Source: Candidatus Peregrinibacteria bacterium
GTDB lineage: Bacteria > Patescibacteriota > Gracilibacteria > UM-FILTER-43-11
Length of the DNA stretch: 64,000 nt
Assembly (NCBI GenBank): GCA_016699515.1
Contig: CP064978.1
Coordinates: 1,116,001 to 1,180,000, forward strand
Reading direction: 5' to 3'
The position numbers and the translations under genes are program-made. The notes under the pieces were generated by a model, which worked only from the letters and a program-made list of their open reading frames with translations, ran no database searches and was not told the DNA's origin. Below, one piece after another: positions 34,328 to 42,679 of this stretch; the first letter of the stretch is position 1, and each line of letters begins with the position of its first letter.

Positions 34328-34978
34328 CTAAGCGGCAACTTCGCCTTTCTTTTTGAAAATCATTCCTTTGTAGATCCACACTTTAATTCCAATCACACCG
34401 TATGACGTGTTGGCGATCACACTAGCGTAATCAATATCGGCACGCAGTGTGTGCAGAGGAATATTTCCCTCTTTAAAGTGTTCTCGGCGAGCGATTTCCA
34501 CTCCATTCAAGCGACCTGAAATTTGAATCTTTACTCCTTTTGCACCCGATTCCAATGCCTTTTGCAAGGACGCTTTTAAGGCGCGGCGATAAGCAATGCG
34601 GCGTTCGATTTGAGCGGCAATATTGCGCCCTACCAGTTCCGCACTAAGTTCGGGATGTGTCACTTCATGAATGTTTACGTCGATGCTGCGATTGAATTTT
34701 TTGCGAAGTGCATCTTTCAAATCCTCAATCATTGCCCCTCCTTTTCCAATCACCATTCCTGGCTTTCCTGCGTACACCTGAATGATGATGCGATTGGCGG
34801 ATCGTTCAACTTCGATCGTGGTGACCGCTGCATTCTTTAGGCGTTCGTTGATTTCTTTGCGGATAGCCATGTCTTCAAGCAATGTTTTTGCAAAGTTTTT
34901 TGGGCCGGCATACCACTTGGAATCCCAAGTGCGAGAGAAACCGATACGAAAGCTTTTTGGATTAACTTTTTGTCCCAT
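34328..34978 (-). CDS. rpsC: 30S ribosomal protein S3 (uS3)
   Basis: The 216-residue protein has MGQKVNPKSFRIGFSRTWDSKWYAGPKNFAKTLLEDMAIR at the start, the KH domain with AGKPGMVIGKGGAMIEDLKDAL, and the C-terminal GRLNGVEIARREHFKEGNIPLHTLRADIDYA. It ends TAG, one of the stops showing that TAG is read as termination here. Confidence 0.98.
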   Translation of the reverse strand: MGQKVNPKSFRIGFSRTWDSKWYAGPKNFAKTLLEDMAIRKEINERLKNAAVTTIEVERSANRIIIQVYAGKPGMVIGKGGAMIEDLKDALRKKFNRSIDVNIHEVTHPELSAELVGRNIAAQIERRIAYRRALKASLQKALESGAKGVKIQISGRLNGVEIARREHFKEGNIPLHTLRADIDYASVIANTSYGVIGIKVWIYKGMIFKKKGEVAA

Positions 34979-35026
34979 AGGGTGATTGTAAATGGATTAG
35001 GTGAGTACTAGGTGTAGATAAAGGGC

Positions 35027-35431
35027 TTATTTTGCAGCGTTTTTAGCAACTGCTTTCTTGGGAGCGCGAGTTCGTTTGGTAGGTTTTTTCACTTCTTTTT
35101 CCGCGGTAGGTGCGCCTACTTCCACCGTAATGTGCGCGGTACGCTTGCGAATGGGATGAGCACGCCCGCGAGAAACAGGCAATGAGCGCTTTAGGGTGGG
35201 CCCTTTTGTAACGATCACCTTGGTCACTTCGAGCTCTTCGAACGATTGTTTAAAGTTGTGTTTAGCGTTTGATGCTGCCGAATGAACCACTTTGTACAGA
35301 ATGTCGGCCCCTTTTTTTGGAGTAAACTGCAGTGTTTCCAATGCGGTGTTCACCGATTTTCCACGAACCAATCCAGCCACTACATTGGCTTTTTTGGGTG
35401 AAATTCTGATGTTTCTGAGGATAGCTTTCAT
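35027..35431 (-). CDS. rplV: 50S ribosomal protein L22 (uL22)
   Basis: The 134-residue protein has RNIRISPKKANVVAGLVRGKSVNTALETLQFTPKKGADILYKVVHSAASNAKHN and the tunnel-lining loop GPTLKRSLPVSRGRAHPIRKRTAHITVEV. A basic Ala/Lys-rich C-terminal tail of about 25 residues extends the usual protein. Confidence 0.97.
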   Translation of the reverse strand: MKAILRNIRISPKKANVVAGLVRGKSVNTALETLQFTPKKGADILYKVVHSAASNAKHNFKQSFEELEVTKVIVTKGPTLKRSLPVSRGRAHPIRKRTAHITVEVGAPTAEKEVKKPTKRTRAPKKAVAKNAAK

Positions 35432-35474
35432 AACAAGGTGATAGATAATAGAGTTTAGTTAGAACGATTGAGAC

Positions 35475-35740
35475 TTATTTTTGCTTTCCGCCGTGGGCCT
35501 TGAACTTACGAGTCGGTGCAAATTCTCCCAATTTGTGACCCACCATGTTTTCGGTTACGAAAACGGAAATGTGGGTTTTTCCATTGTGAACTCCGAAGGT
35601 GTGACCAACGAATTCCGGTGGAATGGCAGAAGCGCCACCCCAGGTGCGAACCACTTTTTTTGTCCGGAAGCGTCCAACAGAGAAACTTTCTTGAGAAGCT
35701 TTGGGTCAACGTGGAGCCCTTTTTTCAAACTTCGACTCAT
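35475..35740 (-). CDS. rpsS: 30S ribosomal protein S19 (uS19, one-base frameshift)
   Basis: [29 protein letters not shown] is followed by a frame break near 35655, where one A is missing from an A run. Restored, the sequence continues [59 protein letters not shown], the diagnostic C-terminal two thirds, ending TAA at 35475. The total is about 88 residues, normal. Confidence 0.95.
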
Positions 35741-35770
35741 AACTTAAGGAATTAATGAATGAATAATGAA

Positions 35771-36610
35771 TTATTTAGTACGGTTGCGGCGTTTAACAAT
35801 CAAGCTGTTGCTCGCCTTCTTTTTACGACGGGTCTTTACACCCAAAGCCATTTTACCCCAAGGGGTTTTAGGAGCTTTTGGACCAATGGCCGTGTGCCCT
35901 TCTCCTCCTCCGTGCGGATGGTCGGTTGCATTCATCGACTTACCAAGCACTTGAGGGCGACGACCCATCCAGCGCATACGACCCGCTTTACCAATCACAA
36001 TATTGCTGTGATCCAGATTGCTCACCACTCCGATGGTTGCGTAACAAGATTTGTCGAAATAGCGCACTTCTCCGGAAGGCAACATCACTTGAGCCAAATC
36101 TCCATCCAATGAAACGACCTTTCCTGACGATCCGGCTGAACGGATGATTTTAGAACCTTGTCCGGGTTGCATTTCCAAATCGTGAATGCTGAATCCAACC
36201 GGAATGTTATTGAGCTGCATCGAATTTCCGGTTTTTACTTTCGCTTTTACACTGCAGATCACTTGGTCGTCGACTTTCAGCCCTGTAGGAGCCACGATGT
36301 AGCGGCGTTCCCCATCGGCATAAACCAAACGGGCAATGAACGCGGTTCGATTTGGATCGTATTCAACGCTCTCTACACGAGCGGGAATATCCAACTTGGT
36401 GTAGCGCTTTGCATCAATCATGCGAATGCGGCGTTTAGCGCCTCCCCCACGGTGTCGCACAGTAATGCGACCTTGGTTATTACGACCTGAGTTTTGTTTG
36501 CGAGGCATGAGCAAACTTTTCAGTGGCTTGCTTTCGGTTAGCTCTTCAAACGAGTTAACACTCATGTTGCGTCGGCCCGCAGACGTTGGTTTATACTTTT
36601 TAACTGGCAT
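35771..36610 (-). CDS. rplB: 50S ribosomal protein L2 (uL2)
   Basis: The 279-residue protein has KSLLMPRKQNSGRNNQGRITVRHRGGGAKRRIRMID, GSKIIRSAGSSGKVVSLDGDLAQVMLPSGEVRYF and the C-terminal MNATDHPHGGGEGHTAIG loop with the His essential for peptidyl transfer. Its ATG overlaps the rplW stop by one base. Confidence 0.98.
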   Translation of the reverse strand: MPVKKYKPTSAGRRNMSVNSFEELTESKPLKSLLMPRKQNSGRNNQGRITVRHRGGGAKRRIRMIDAKRYTKLDIPARVESVEYDPNRTAFIARLVYADGERRYIVAPTGLKVDDQVICSVKAKVKTGNSMQLNNIPVGFSIHDLEMQPGQGSKIIRSAGSSGKVVSLDGDLAQVMLPSGEVRYFDKSCYATIGVVSNLDHSNIVIGKAGRMRWMGRRPQVLGKSMNATDHPHGGGEGHTAIGPKAPKTPWGKMALGVKTRRKKKASNSLIVKRRNRTK

Positions 36611-36903
36611 TAGGATTGAAATTTATTGAAATCGATCGACTTTTCACCATGAAGGGTTACAATGGCTTTTTTAGCCGCTTGGCGTTTGGTCATGGTTCGA
36701 CCACGACCTACCAAACGTACTTTTTTACCAACCGGGATCACGTTGACGCTTTCCACTTTGACTCCATACGCCGCTTCGACCGCTTTTTTCACTTCGATCT
36801 TATTGGCGCTGGGGTGTACCAGAAAGGTGAACTTGTGTGCCGCATGTGCAGTGGCACTTTTTTCGGTAATGACCGGTGACTGTAAAACCTGAGTTAATTC
36901 CAT
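36610..36903 (-). CDS. rplW: 50S ribosomal protein L23 (uL23)
   Basis: The 97-residue protein has QVLQSPVITEKSATAHAAHKFTFLVHPSANKIEVKKAVEAAYGVKVESVNVIPVGKKVRLVGRGRTMTKRQAAKKAIVTL. It lies at the exit tunnel and is the docking site for SRP and trigger factor. It is translationally coupled to rplB by a TAATG overlap. Confidence 0.98.
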   Translation of the reverse strand: MELTQVLQSPVITEKSATAHAAHKFTFLVHPSANKIEVKKAVEAAYGVKVESVNVIPVGKKVRLVGRGRTMTKRQAAKKAIVTLHGEKSIDFNKFQS

Positions 36904-36912
36904 GGGATCAAA

Positions 36913-37539
36913 TTAGTTTAAGAAGTGTTCCTCGGCTTTTTTTAGAGCCGTTTCTAAAAACATCACTTTTTCGTACTTCAGCAAATCGTGTAGATTAAGG
37001 TATTCTACAGCTATTACTTTTACATTCGGCATGTTGTTTGCTGATTTTTCAAGCATCTCATTCGATTCTGCCGTTACAATCAACAACGAACGTTCTACGG
37101 GCAGTTTTTTTAGCAAATCGGCGAAGACCTTCGTTTTTGGCTGTGCAACTTCGTATTTATCAAGCGCAAAAACGGCATTGTCGGCGGCTTTCTGAGAAAG
37201 GCCGGAAAACAGAGCAGCGCGACGAGCCTTTTTAGGCATTTGTTTGGTGTAATTGCGTTCATTGGTAGGACCAAACACAATTCCTCCTCCTCTCCAGATT
37301 GGGTTACGGCTTGAACCAAAGCGAGCGCGGCCGGTCCCTTTTTGACGCCATGGTTTTTTTCCTCCTCCACGCACTTCTCCGCGTTTTTTTACGGTCGCGT
37401 TGGCTTGACGCCCGTTGGCCAATTGACGGATGAGCGCAAGACGCATGAGTTCGTCGTTTACCGGAACGCTAAACAAACTGGTGTTTACATCGATGGTGCC
37501 TTTTTTGGCGCCGGATTGTTGATAGAGATCGATTTTCAT
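36913..37539 (-). CDS. rplD: 50S ribosomal protein L4 (uL4)
   Basis: The 208-residue protein has a tunnel loop with RGEVRGGGKKPWRQKGTGRARFGSSRNPIWRGGGIVFGPTNERNYTKQMPKKARRAAL and an alpha/beta C-terminal domain (NVKVIAVEYLNLHDLLKYEKVMFLETAL). The length and order (rplC-rplD-rplW) are standard. Confidence 0.98.
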   Translation of the reverse strand: MKIDLYQQSGAKKGTIDVNTSLFSVPVNDELMRLALIRQLANGRQANATVKKRGEVRGGGKKPWRQKGTGRARFGSSRNPIWRGGGIVFGPTNERNYTKQMPKKARRAALFSGLSQKAADNAVFALDKYEVAQPKTKVFADLLKKLPVERSLLIVTAESNEMLEKSANNMPNVKVIAVEYLNLHDLLKYEKVMFLETALKKAEEHFLN

Positions 37540-37607
37540 AGTTTATGAGATGGGAAGGCGCGATTTCCTAATCGCGCAGTAGTATTAGTTATAGTTAAAG
37601 TTTGTCA

Positions 37608-38186
37608 TTAATATTTAATCACCAGATAACCAGTATTGGCGCCGGGCAGCGGCCCCTTGATGGCGATTAATTCTTGATCGGCAAACATTTTTTCGATTGA
37701 ACGACCTTTTAGGGTGACTTGATCCACTCCCATGTGCCCCGGCATTCGTTTCCCCTTGAGCACTCGCGCTGGCTTAGCACACATCCCGATTGAACCGGGT
37801 TCGCGGTGATGATGAGAGCCATGAGTTTCGGGACCTTTGGTGAACCCGTGACGCTTTACCACTCCTTGATACCCCTTTCCTTTTGATACTCCCGTTACGT
37901 TTACACTGGCAACATCCGCAAGAATGCTAATGTCGACGGTTTGTCCAACTTGGTAGGATTCCGGGTTATCGACGCGGAATTCTTTTAGCACCTTGAATTT
38001 TTGGTTCTTGGTCGGATTTTTGTACGCGTCAAACCCCAGGACTATCGCCGGATATCCGTCTTTCGCTTCTGTTTTTAGCTGTACAACCGTGTTGGGCTGG
38101 CACTGAACAAAAGTGACTGGGATCACACGACCATCGTCTTGAATGAGCTGACTCATTCCGAGCTTTTTTCCGATAATACCTGGCAT
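37608..38186 (-). CDS. rplC: 50S ribosomal protein L3 (uL3)
   Basis: The frame is open to 38270, but the family start is MPGIIGKKLGMSQLIQDDGRVIPVTFV at ATG 38186. GVSKGKGYQGVVKRHGFTKGPETHGSHHHREPGSIG is the tip loop near the peptidyl transferase centre, and KRMPGHMGVDQVTLKGRSIEKM follows. It is the first gene of the operon here; rpsJ, which usually precedes it, lies 4 kb away. A promoter is seen at 38260-38287. Confidence 0.98.
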   Translation of the reverse strand: MPGIIGKKLGMSQLIQDDGRVIPVTFVQCQPNTVVQLKTEAKDGYPAIVLGFDAYKNPTKNQKFKVLKEFRVDNPESYQVGQTVDISILADVASVNVTGVSKGKGYQGVVKRHGFTKGPETHGSHHHREPGSIGMCAKPARVLKGKRMPGHMGVDQVTLKGRSIEKMFADQELIAIKGPLPGANTGYLVIKY

Positions 38187-38259
38187 AAGATTATTGGTTA
38201 AGGAGGTTTTTGGCTCTATTATTGGCCTGGACCCCGCTGTTAACATAAAAGGCCCATGT

Positions 38260-38287
38260 ATTTTACCCAACGATTAGTTAAAGTCAA
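38260..38287 (-). promoter_or_regulatory. Promoter of the rplC-first ribosomal operon
   Basis: On the minus strand: TTGACT (38282-38287), 16 bases, TAAAAT (38260-38265). The transcript would have a leader of about 65 bases before rplC. A small inverted repeat GGACA-N3-TGTCC (38308-38320) lies just upstream of the -35. Confidence 0.78.
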
Positions 38288-38328
38288 TAGAAAAATTAGA
38301 CAAAATTGGACAGTGTGTCCATCCACCA

Positions 38329-38703
38329 CTACCCCTCATTCCATGGGCGCGTGCGCGGTTCGGAATTAAGGTCGGGTTGGTGGCGCAAATTCGCCAATTT
38401 TTGACGGGCAAACCGAACTAAAACCTCTGAAGGCGGCACAAAAATACCTGTGGGCAACTCACTCAATGGTCGGTCGCCTGAGTCGGCCTTTGTAGCGGGC
38501 CCAGGGTTAATAGGCAATGGGGCGGGATCAAAGCTGTGGCAGTACGCAGCCAGTGTTTCATTTATATCCGCTTGATCTTCGGGCGAAAGCCCCGCAAAGC
38601 CCAAAGGAGGCTGTGCCACGGGCACCAATTGCCATGGGTCCGTTTGAGCTGGATATAGCGGTGCGGCCGATTTGGGTTGGGGAACATCTGATTGGAATCT
38701 CAT
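38329..38703 (-). CDS. Proline-rich hypothetical protein, 124 aa
   Basis: Unrecognised. The N-terminal half is Pro/Ala-rich and low-complexity (QPKSAAPLYPAQTDPWQLV, PVAQPPLGFAGLSPEDQA); a helical part follows (SEVLVRFARQKLANLRHQ). There is no signal peptide or membrane helix. It ends TAG, 43 bases before the S10-operon promoter. Together with the next two frames it forms a small leftward group of Pro-rich proteins that interrupts the usual rpsJ-rplC linkage. Confidence 0.6.
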   Translation of the reverse strand: MRFQSDVPQPKSAAPLYPAQTDPWQLVPVAQPPLGFAGLSPEDQADINETLAAYCHSFDPAPLPINPGPATKADSGDRPLSELPTGIFVPPSEVLVRFARQKLANLRHQPDLNSEPRTRPWNEG

Positions 38704-38736
38704 TGTGGGGGCAATGATAGGGCAATTGGAGGGCGA

Positions 38737-39180
38737 CTATTCTGATAAATAGGGATCAAGCCATTCACATACTAACCTCAGATACATCTCTTCGATATCG
38801 CGTGGCTTTTTAGTAAGCACTGCTTTGATTAATTTTTTTAATTTATTTTGATCATGTTTTAATTCATCCAATAGCCCATTTAAATACCTCTGCGGATCGC
38901 GACTAAAAATGGATTCAATTATGGCTTTATCTTCTTCCGAATAACTTTGCGCGTTTAATAATTCTGCTTTTTTTTGAGCGACTTTGGCGGTGAATCCATC
39001 GACATTGGGAAAGTTTAACATTTGTCGGGTTTCATCCACTGCCGTATCGGGTGAATCGAAACCAACCCGTACACCCCCTACATTTCCGGAACTCAGCCTG
39101 GGCTGAGCCGGAGCGGATGGCCCTGGAGATCGATTAGGTAATGGATATTCTCTTGCTACTTCATTTTCCGGCCACGGATC
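38737..39180 (-). CDS. Hypothetical protein, C-terminal helical part (probably one gene with 39161-39583)
   Basis: The clearest part starts at GTG 39039 (DETRQMLNFPNVDGFTAKV), but the frame is open up to about 39235 and reads as Pro/Ser-rich sequence (APSDPWPENEVAREYPLPN) continuing in style from the gene at 39161. The C-terminal ~80 residues are helical and charged (AELLNAQSYSEEDKAIIES, KKPRDIEEMYLRLVCEWL). I infer a single interrupted gene 38737-39583 with a small indel near 39200-39230. The family is unknown. Confidence 0.55.
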   Translation of the reverse strand, partial: DPWPENEVAREYPLPNRSPGPSAPAQPRLSSGNVGGVRVGFDSPDTAVDETRQMLNFPNVDGFTAKVAQKKAELLNAQSYSEEDKAIIESIFSRDPQRYLNGLLDELKHDQNKLKKLIKAVLTKKPRDIEEMYLRLVCEWLDPYLSE

Positions 39181-39583
39181 GCTTGGTGCACGCGGTAGCG
39201 ATCGGTTTAGGCTTTGCTGATTGCTCTAAAGGTCCTGCCGCGAAGGGTGAATGTTGATCGGTTTCGGCGTCGTCATCGGGCACTGCAGTGGCCCAATTTG
39301 TGTCGGGCGGCACCCCAGAAGTTGCGTCGGGGGTAGTAGTAGGTGGGGGCACCGTGGCAGCACTATCAAATTGATCAGGCCGTGCAACCCCGGTTACCTT
39401 AATACCGGATCCGGTACGGTTGGTTGCGCCTCCACTGACTTGTGGCTCAGTGGTAAGGGTGCGCCGAGCCGCTTGGCGCGTAACTGTTACTGTTTCGGCT
39501 TCGGCGGGTTGGGCGGGGGTTTCCGGATGCTGTGAGTTGCCGCCTTCTGGATCTTTCCCGAAAAGCTTATTAAATAAGGACAT
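39161..39583 (-). CDS. Hypothetical low-complexity protein, N-terminal part
   Basis: ATG 39583 starts MSLFNKLFGKDPEGG, a short amphipathic N-terminus, followed by a Pro/Thr/Ala-rich, probably disordered stretch (PETPAQPAEAETVTVTRQA; TVPPPTTTPDATSGVPPD). The frame ends TGA at 39161, while the next frame downstream continues with similar composition, so it is probably the N-terminal half of one protein with the neighbour. No domain is recognised. Confidence 0.55.
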   Translation of the reverse strand: MSLFNKLFGKDPEGGNSQHPETPAQPAEAETVTVTRQAARRTLTTEPQVSGGATNRTGSGIKVTGVARPDQFDSAATVPPPTTTPDATSGVPPDTNWATAVPDDDAETDQHSPFAAGPLEQSAKPKPIATACTKRSVAGK

Positions 39584-39654
39584 AACTACGATTAAAAAAA
39601 CAAATTAAGAGGCATTATTTTAATCATTATTTAATAATTTGTCAATATTTGGCG

Positions 39655-41478
39655 CTATTGCTCACTGGGGAACCCCACCCATACATCGACGCTTATGTAT
39701 TGCACTTCGCCGGTGGTGGTGTTGATTTCCAGGTTGTTCACAATCAACTGCACGCGATAACCATTTTCGGCATTGCTCATGAGAGCCAGTTCGTCGGGGA
39801 TTCTGTCTTCCAAAACCGAACGGATCACGAGTTGATCGAGCGTGGGGGCTAGCGAAACGCCCACCAACCTCTCGTCATTCCGGGCGAGCTCGATCGCTTT
39901 GGTTGCTTGGTCCCAACGCAGTTGATATACCTGATCGTTCATGGTGAAGGATTGAAAATTTGGCCGGTTCCCGTAACGATCCACCGGATTAAAATTGGGT
40001 AAATAATAGTCAAATCCGCTGATGACCAAGCCATTTTGCATCGCTTGATCGGAAAAGAAATGCCGGTTGCTGTTTTGATAGACGTCGGGATTGGGGAACG
40101 ACAAAATGTTCAGAGCAACTTCGACCATTTTCCAGGTTGATAGATCTTCATTTGCCTCTGCTAAATTTTCTTTGAAATAGGGCTGCAAAGGCTCGGTGCC
40201 ATAATTTTCGATCACATACCGAATGATGGAACTGACTTGATAGGCATCGGCACTGGTTTGATTCGCGGCTGAATTTACCTCGATTTGCCCCTTTTCGTTC
40301 AGCCATTGGTTGTTGATTAACATGGCCTCCATTCGCTGCAACTGATTTGTTAATGAGGTATTAAATGCATTGATAGGAGCAAAGCCGGTTAGCGCGACTG
40401 TGATCAAGAATGTGCCGGGTATCCATATCAATCGTTTTTGTTTGCTTAGCATGTAATACAGCGCGGTTAAAAACAGCCATGCCGCGATCACGATGATGAA
40501 TATTCGATTTACTGTAAGACCATAGTCATCGATTCGCAGTTTGATCGCCAAATACAAGAGACCAATCAGGGGGACGAGCATCAAAAAGAACCATTGGTGG
40601 AACCAGCGGACAACGGCGTGTTTTTGATCCAGCAACGCGTGGCTGTAAAAATACATGATGATGCCAACCGCCGCATAAAAGCTCACCCAATAAGCCACTT
40701 GACCCTGAGGCCATTCCCCACTGATGATGATTTTGGCACCATAAGTGTACAGAATGACGGTATACGCCAGAATGAGGGTTAAGAAGATGGAGCGAAAAAA
40801 TCCTGATTCGTAGTAACTTAGTGCCGGCCGGTCGTTGTAATGTGTGATTCTGTTTGGCCATTGCCCCAACATGAACAATGTTCCAAGCACACTGGTAATA
40901 ATCACCCACGCGTACAAATACCATCGTTCGAGAATGGTGATGTCAAAGAGTGTTTCGATGGTCACCAGAATAATGGAAATTCCTCCGAACAGGGTGAGCA
41001 TGTAAATAAAAGTGATCAGGAATTTGTGAATAAAGTCATTGATCCAGTTCCAGGTGATGTCGTTTTTGAACGAAACCTCGCGCAGGGGAATGACAAACAA
41101 CCCCACCCACGCCATGAGGGTAATCATGATTTGGCGGATGATGTGAATATTGAATAGTGCGTTCTGATGCGCTGTGAGCCACCCATAATCCACTACACCC
41201 ACCGCGGCGGTTGTAATGAGGGCCCCTATTTTTTGAGCAAGGGTCCAACGGTGTTCACGCGCTTGATACTCAACAAACACCATCATGGGCAACACCACGA
41301 TCGCCGCCAACATGATGCGATGAGAGGCCATATTGATCAGGTTTCCACTCAGGCGTTCACTCATGATCGCACAGGCCGCAATGATGATTGCCATGCACAT
41401 GGCCAACGGATAACGACGGGTTGTTTCGTGAATCGTGGCTAATTGGAGCTTTAAGAATATTCGTATTTTTTTCAGCAT
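39655..41478 (-). CDS. DUF4153-family polytopic membrane protein
   Basis: The 607-residue protein has about eleven hydrophobic segments in the first 390 residues. KLRIDDYGLTVNRIFIIVIAAWLFLTALYYML carries the YGLTxxRxxxI motif that marks DUF4153. The C-terminal ~215 residues are soluble and probably outside, with beta-rich stretches (VYQLRWDQATKAIELARN) and an end in NTTTGEVQYISVDVWVGFP. The family's function is unknown. It is divergent from the HAD gene. Confidence 0.85.
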   Translation of the reverse strand: MLKKIRIFLKLQLATIHETTRRYPLAMCMAIIIAACAIMSERLSGNLINMASHRIMLAAIVVLPMMVFVEYQAREHRWTLAQKIGALITTAAVGVVDYGWLTAHQNALFNIHIIRQIMITLMAWVGLFVIPLREVSFKNDITWNWINDFIHKFLITFIYMLTLFGGISIILVTIETLFDITILERWYLYAWVIITSVLGTLFMLGQWPNRITHYNDRPALSYYESGFFRSIFLTLILAYTVILYTYGAKIIISGEWPQGQVAYWVSFYAAVGIIMYFYSHALLDQKHAVVRWFHQWFFLMLVPLIGLLYLAIKLRIDDYGLTVNRIFIIVIAAWLFLTALYYMLSKQKRLIWIPGTFLITVALTGFAPINAFNTSLTNQLQRMEAMLINNQWLNEKGQIEVNSAANQTSADAYQVSSIIRYVIENYGTEPLQPYFKENLAEANEDLSTWKMVEVALNILSFPNPDVYQNSNRHFFSDQAMQNGLVISGFDYYLPNFNPVDRYGNRPNFQSFTMNDQVYQLRWDQATKAIELARNDERLVGVSLAPTLDQLVIRSVLEDRIPDELALMSNAENGYRVQLIVNNLEINTTTGEVQYISVDVWVGFPSEQ

Positions 41479-41502
41479 AAAATCGTGTTAATTTATGTGC
41501 AT

Positions 41503-41508
41503 TATAAC
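41503..41508 (+). promoter_or_regulatory. -10 box of the HAD gene, leaderless arrangement
   Basis: TATAAC ends seven bases before the ATG at 41516, so transcription would begin at or just before the start codon. No clear -35 is seen. Confidence 0.5.
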
Positions 41509-41515
41509 ATACGTT

Positions 41516-42148
41516 ATGGCAGCCTATATTTTTGATATGGATGGAGTGATGATCGATAGCGAACTCCATTGGATTCACGATGAAAAAGCCCTCTTAAAAA
41601 AATGGATTCCCTCCTGGAATGATGACGATCACCGGGGCATACTGGGTTTAAGTATGCAAGATATCCACAGGCGATTGGTTGAACGTTATGGGTTTACCAT
41701 GAATCAGGAAGGTTTTTTGGAGGCCATTGAAGTGATTGCATTAAAAATATATGGCGAATACGCCGATCTGCTCGAAGGCTTTTATGAGCTGCTTAGCACG
41801 CTCAAAAAGCGCCAATACGCCATAGGACTTGCGTCTTCTTCGCGTCGTCATTGGATTCAAATGATTCTGGACCGTTTTGAGCTACACCCTTTCTTTGATG
41901 CGGTGGTGAGCTACGAAGACATTCAGGCTTTTGCACAGGGCAAGCCTCATCCGGACATTTATTTGCACGCGGCTAAACTGCTCAATGTTGATCCGGCGGA
42001 ATGCATTGTATTTGAAGATGCTCAAAACGGTGTGCGCGCCGGAAAGGCTGCAGGAATGGCCGTTATTGGGCTTCGCAACGGATTTAATGACCATCAGGAT
42101 TTAAGCGAAGCCGATTTTGTTTTAGAGGATTCGATCAATATGAATTGA
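41516..42148 (+). CDS. HAD-superfamily phosphatase (beta-phosphoglucomutase-like)
   Basis: The 210-residue protein has motif I YIFDMDGVMIDSE, motif II IGLASSSRRHW, motif III GKPHPDIYLHAAKLL and motif IV CIVFEDAQNGVRAGKAAGM, with a helical cap between. This arrangement fits beta-phosphoglucomutase/phosphoglycolate-phosphatase-like members that act on small phosphates; the substrate is unknown. The frame opens at 41495, but ATG 41516 begins the family core and follows the -10 box. Confidence 0.92.
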   Translation: MAAYIFDMDGVMIDSELHWIHDEKALLKKWIPSWNDDDHRGILGLSMQDIHRRLVERYGFTMNQEGFLEAIEVIALKIYGEYADLLEGFYELLSTLKKRQYAIGLASSSRRHWIQMILDRFELHPFFDAVVSYEDIQAFAQGKPHPDIYLHAAKLLNVDPAECIVFEDAQNGVRAGKAAGMAVIGLRNGFNDHQDLSEADFVLEDSINMN

Positions 42149-42151
42149 ACT

Positions 42152-42195
42152 AAAAAGCCCCTCGACATCTTGCGATCATCGAGAGGCTCCTTTTT
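42152..42195. terminator. Bidirectional terminator between HAD gene and rpsJ
   Basis: Stem AGCCCCTCGA/TCGAGAGGCT with one mismatch, a 13-base loop, an A run on the left and a T run on the right. It serves the convergent genes on both sides. Confidence 0.82.
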
Positions 42196-42203
42196 AAAAT
42201 TGA

Positions 42204-42545
42204 TTAGGCCGCCATCATTTTAATTTCAATGTCCACACCGGCTGGCAAGCTGAGGTTCGAAAGAGCTTCCATGGTGCTGGCGGTGATTTCTCGCAAATCG
42301 ATCAAACGTTTGTGAATGCGCATTTCGAACTGTTCGCGCGAGTTTTTGGAAACGAAGGTTGATTTAAGTACGGTAAATCGTTTGATTTTGGTGGGGAGTG
42401 GAATAGGCCCAGCCACAATCGCCCCGGTTCGTTCGGCGGTTTCTATAATAACTCGGACTGCCTTGTCGATGATGGTATGATCAAAGGCTTTAAGGGTGAT
42501 ACGAATGCGCTGCTCAGCGGCAGCTGCGGCTTTTTTAGCGGCCAT
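42204..42545 (-). CDS. rpsJ: 30S ribosomal protein S10 (uS10)
   Basis: The 113-residue protein has [77 protein letters not shown] 42545 is chosen because the longer frame from 42602 adds a sequence not found in S10. The N-terminal [10 protein letters not shown] is a short basic extension. It follows tuf on the same strand, but the remaining S10-operon genes start 4 kb away. Confidence 0.97.
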   Translation of the reverse strand: MAAKKAAAAAEQRIRITLKAFDHTIIDKAVRVIIETAERTGAIVAGPIPLPTKIKRFTVLKSTFVSKNSREQFEMRIHKRLIDLREITASTMEALSNLSLPAGVDIEIKMMAA

Positions 42546-42611
42546 AACGAAATGGGTTAGTGATTTATGGACATTCCCCGTTCCACCGAAGCGGATGGGC
42601 ATTGGTCGTTG

Positions 42612-42670
42612 AGATGTGCAGAACAGTGCTGCAATGCGCAGTGCTACAGAAAAGACTGTAGCACTGTAGC
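42612..42670. repeat. Perfect hairpin built from CAGTGCTACAG words, tuf-rpsJ spacer
   Basis: CAGTGCTACAG (42639-42649), loop AAAAGA, CTGTAGCACTG (42656-42666): an 11-bp perfect stem with further related words to the left. It resembles the groES-groEL spacer element at 1091-1162. Confidence 0.8.
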
Positions 42671-42679
42671 ATTAGATCA

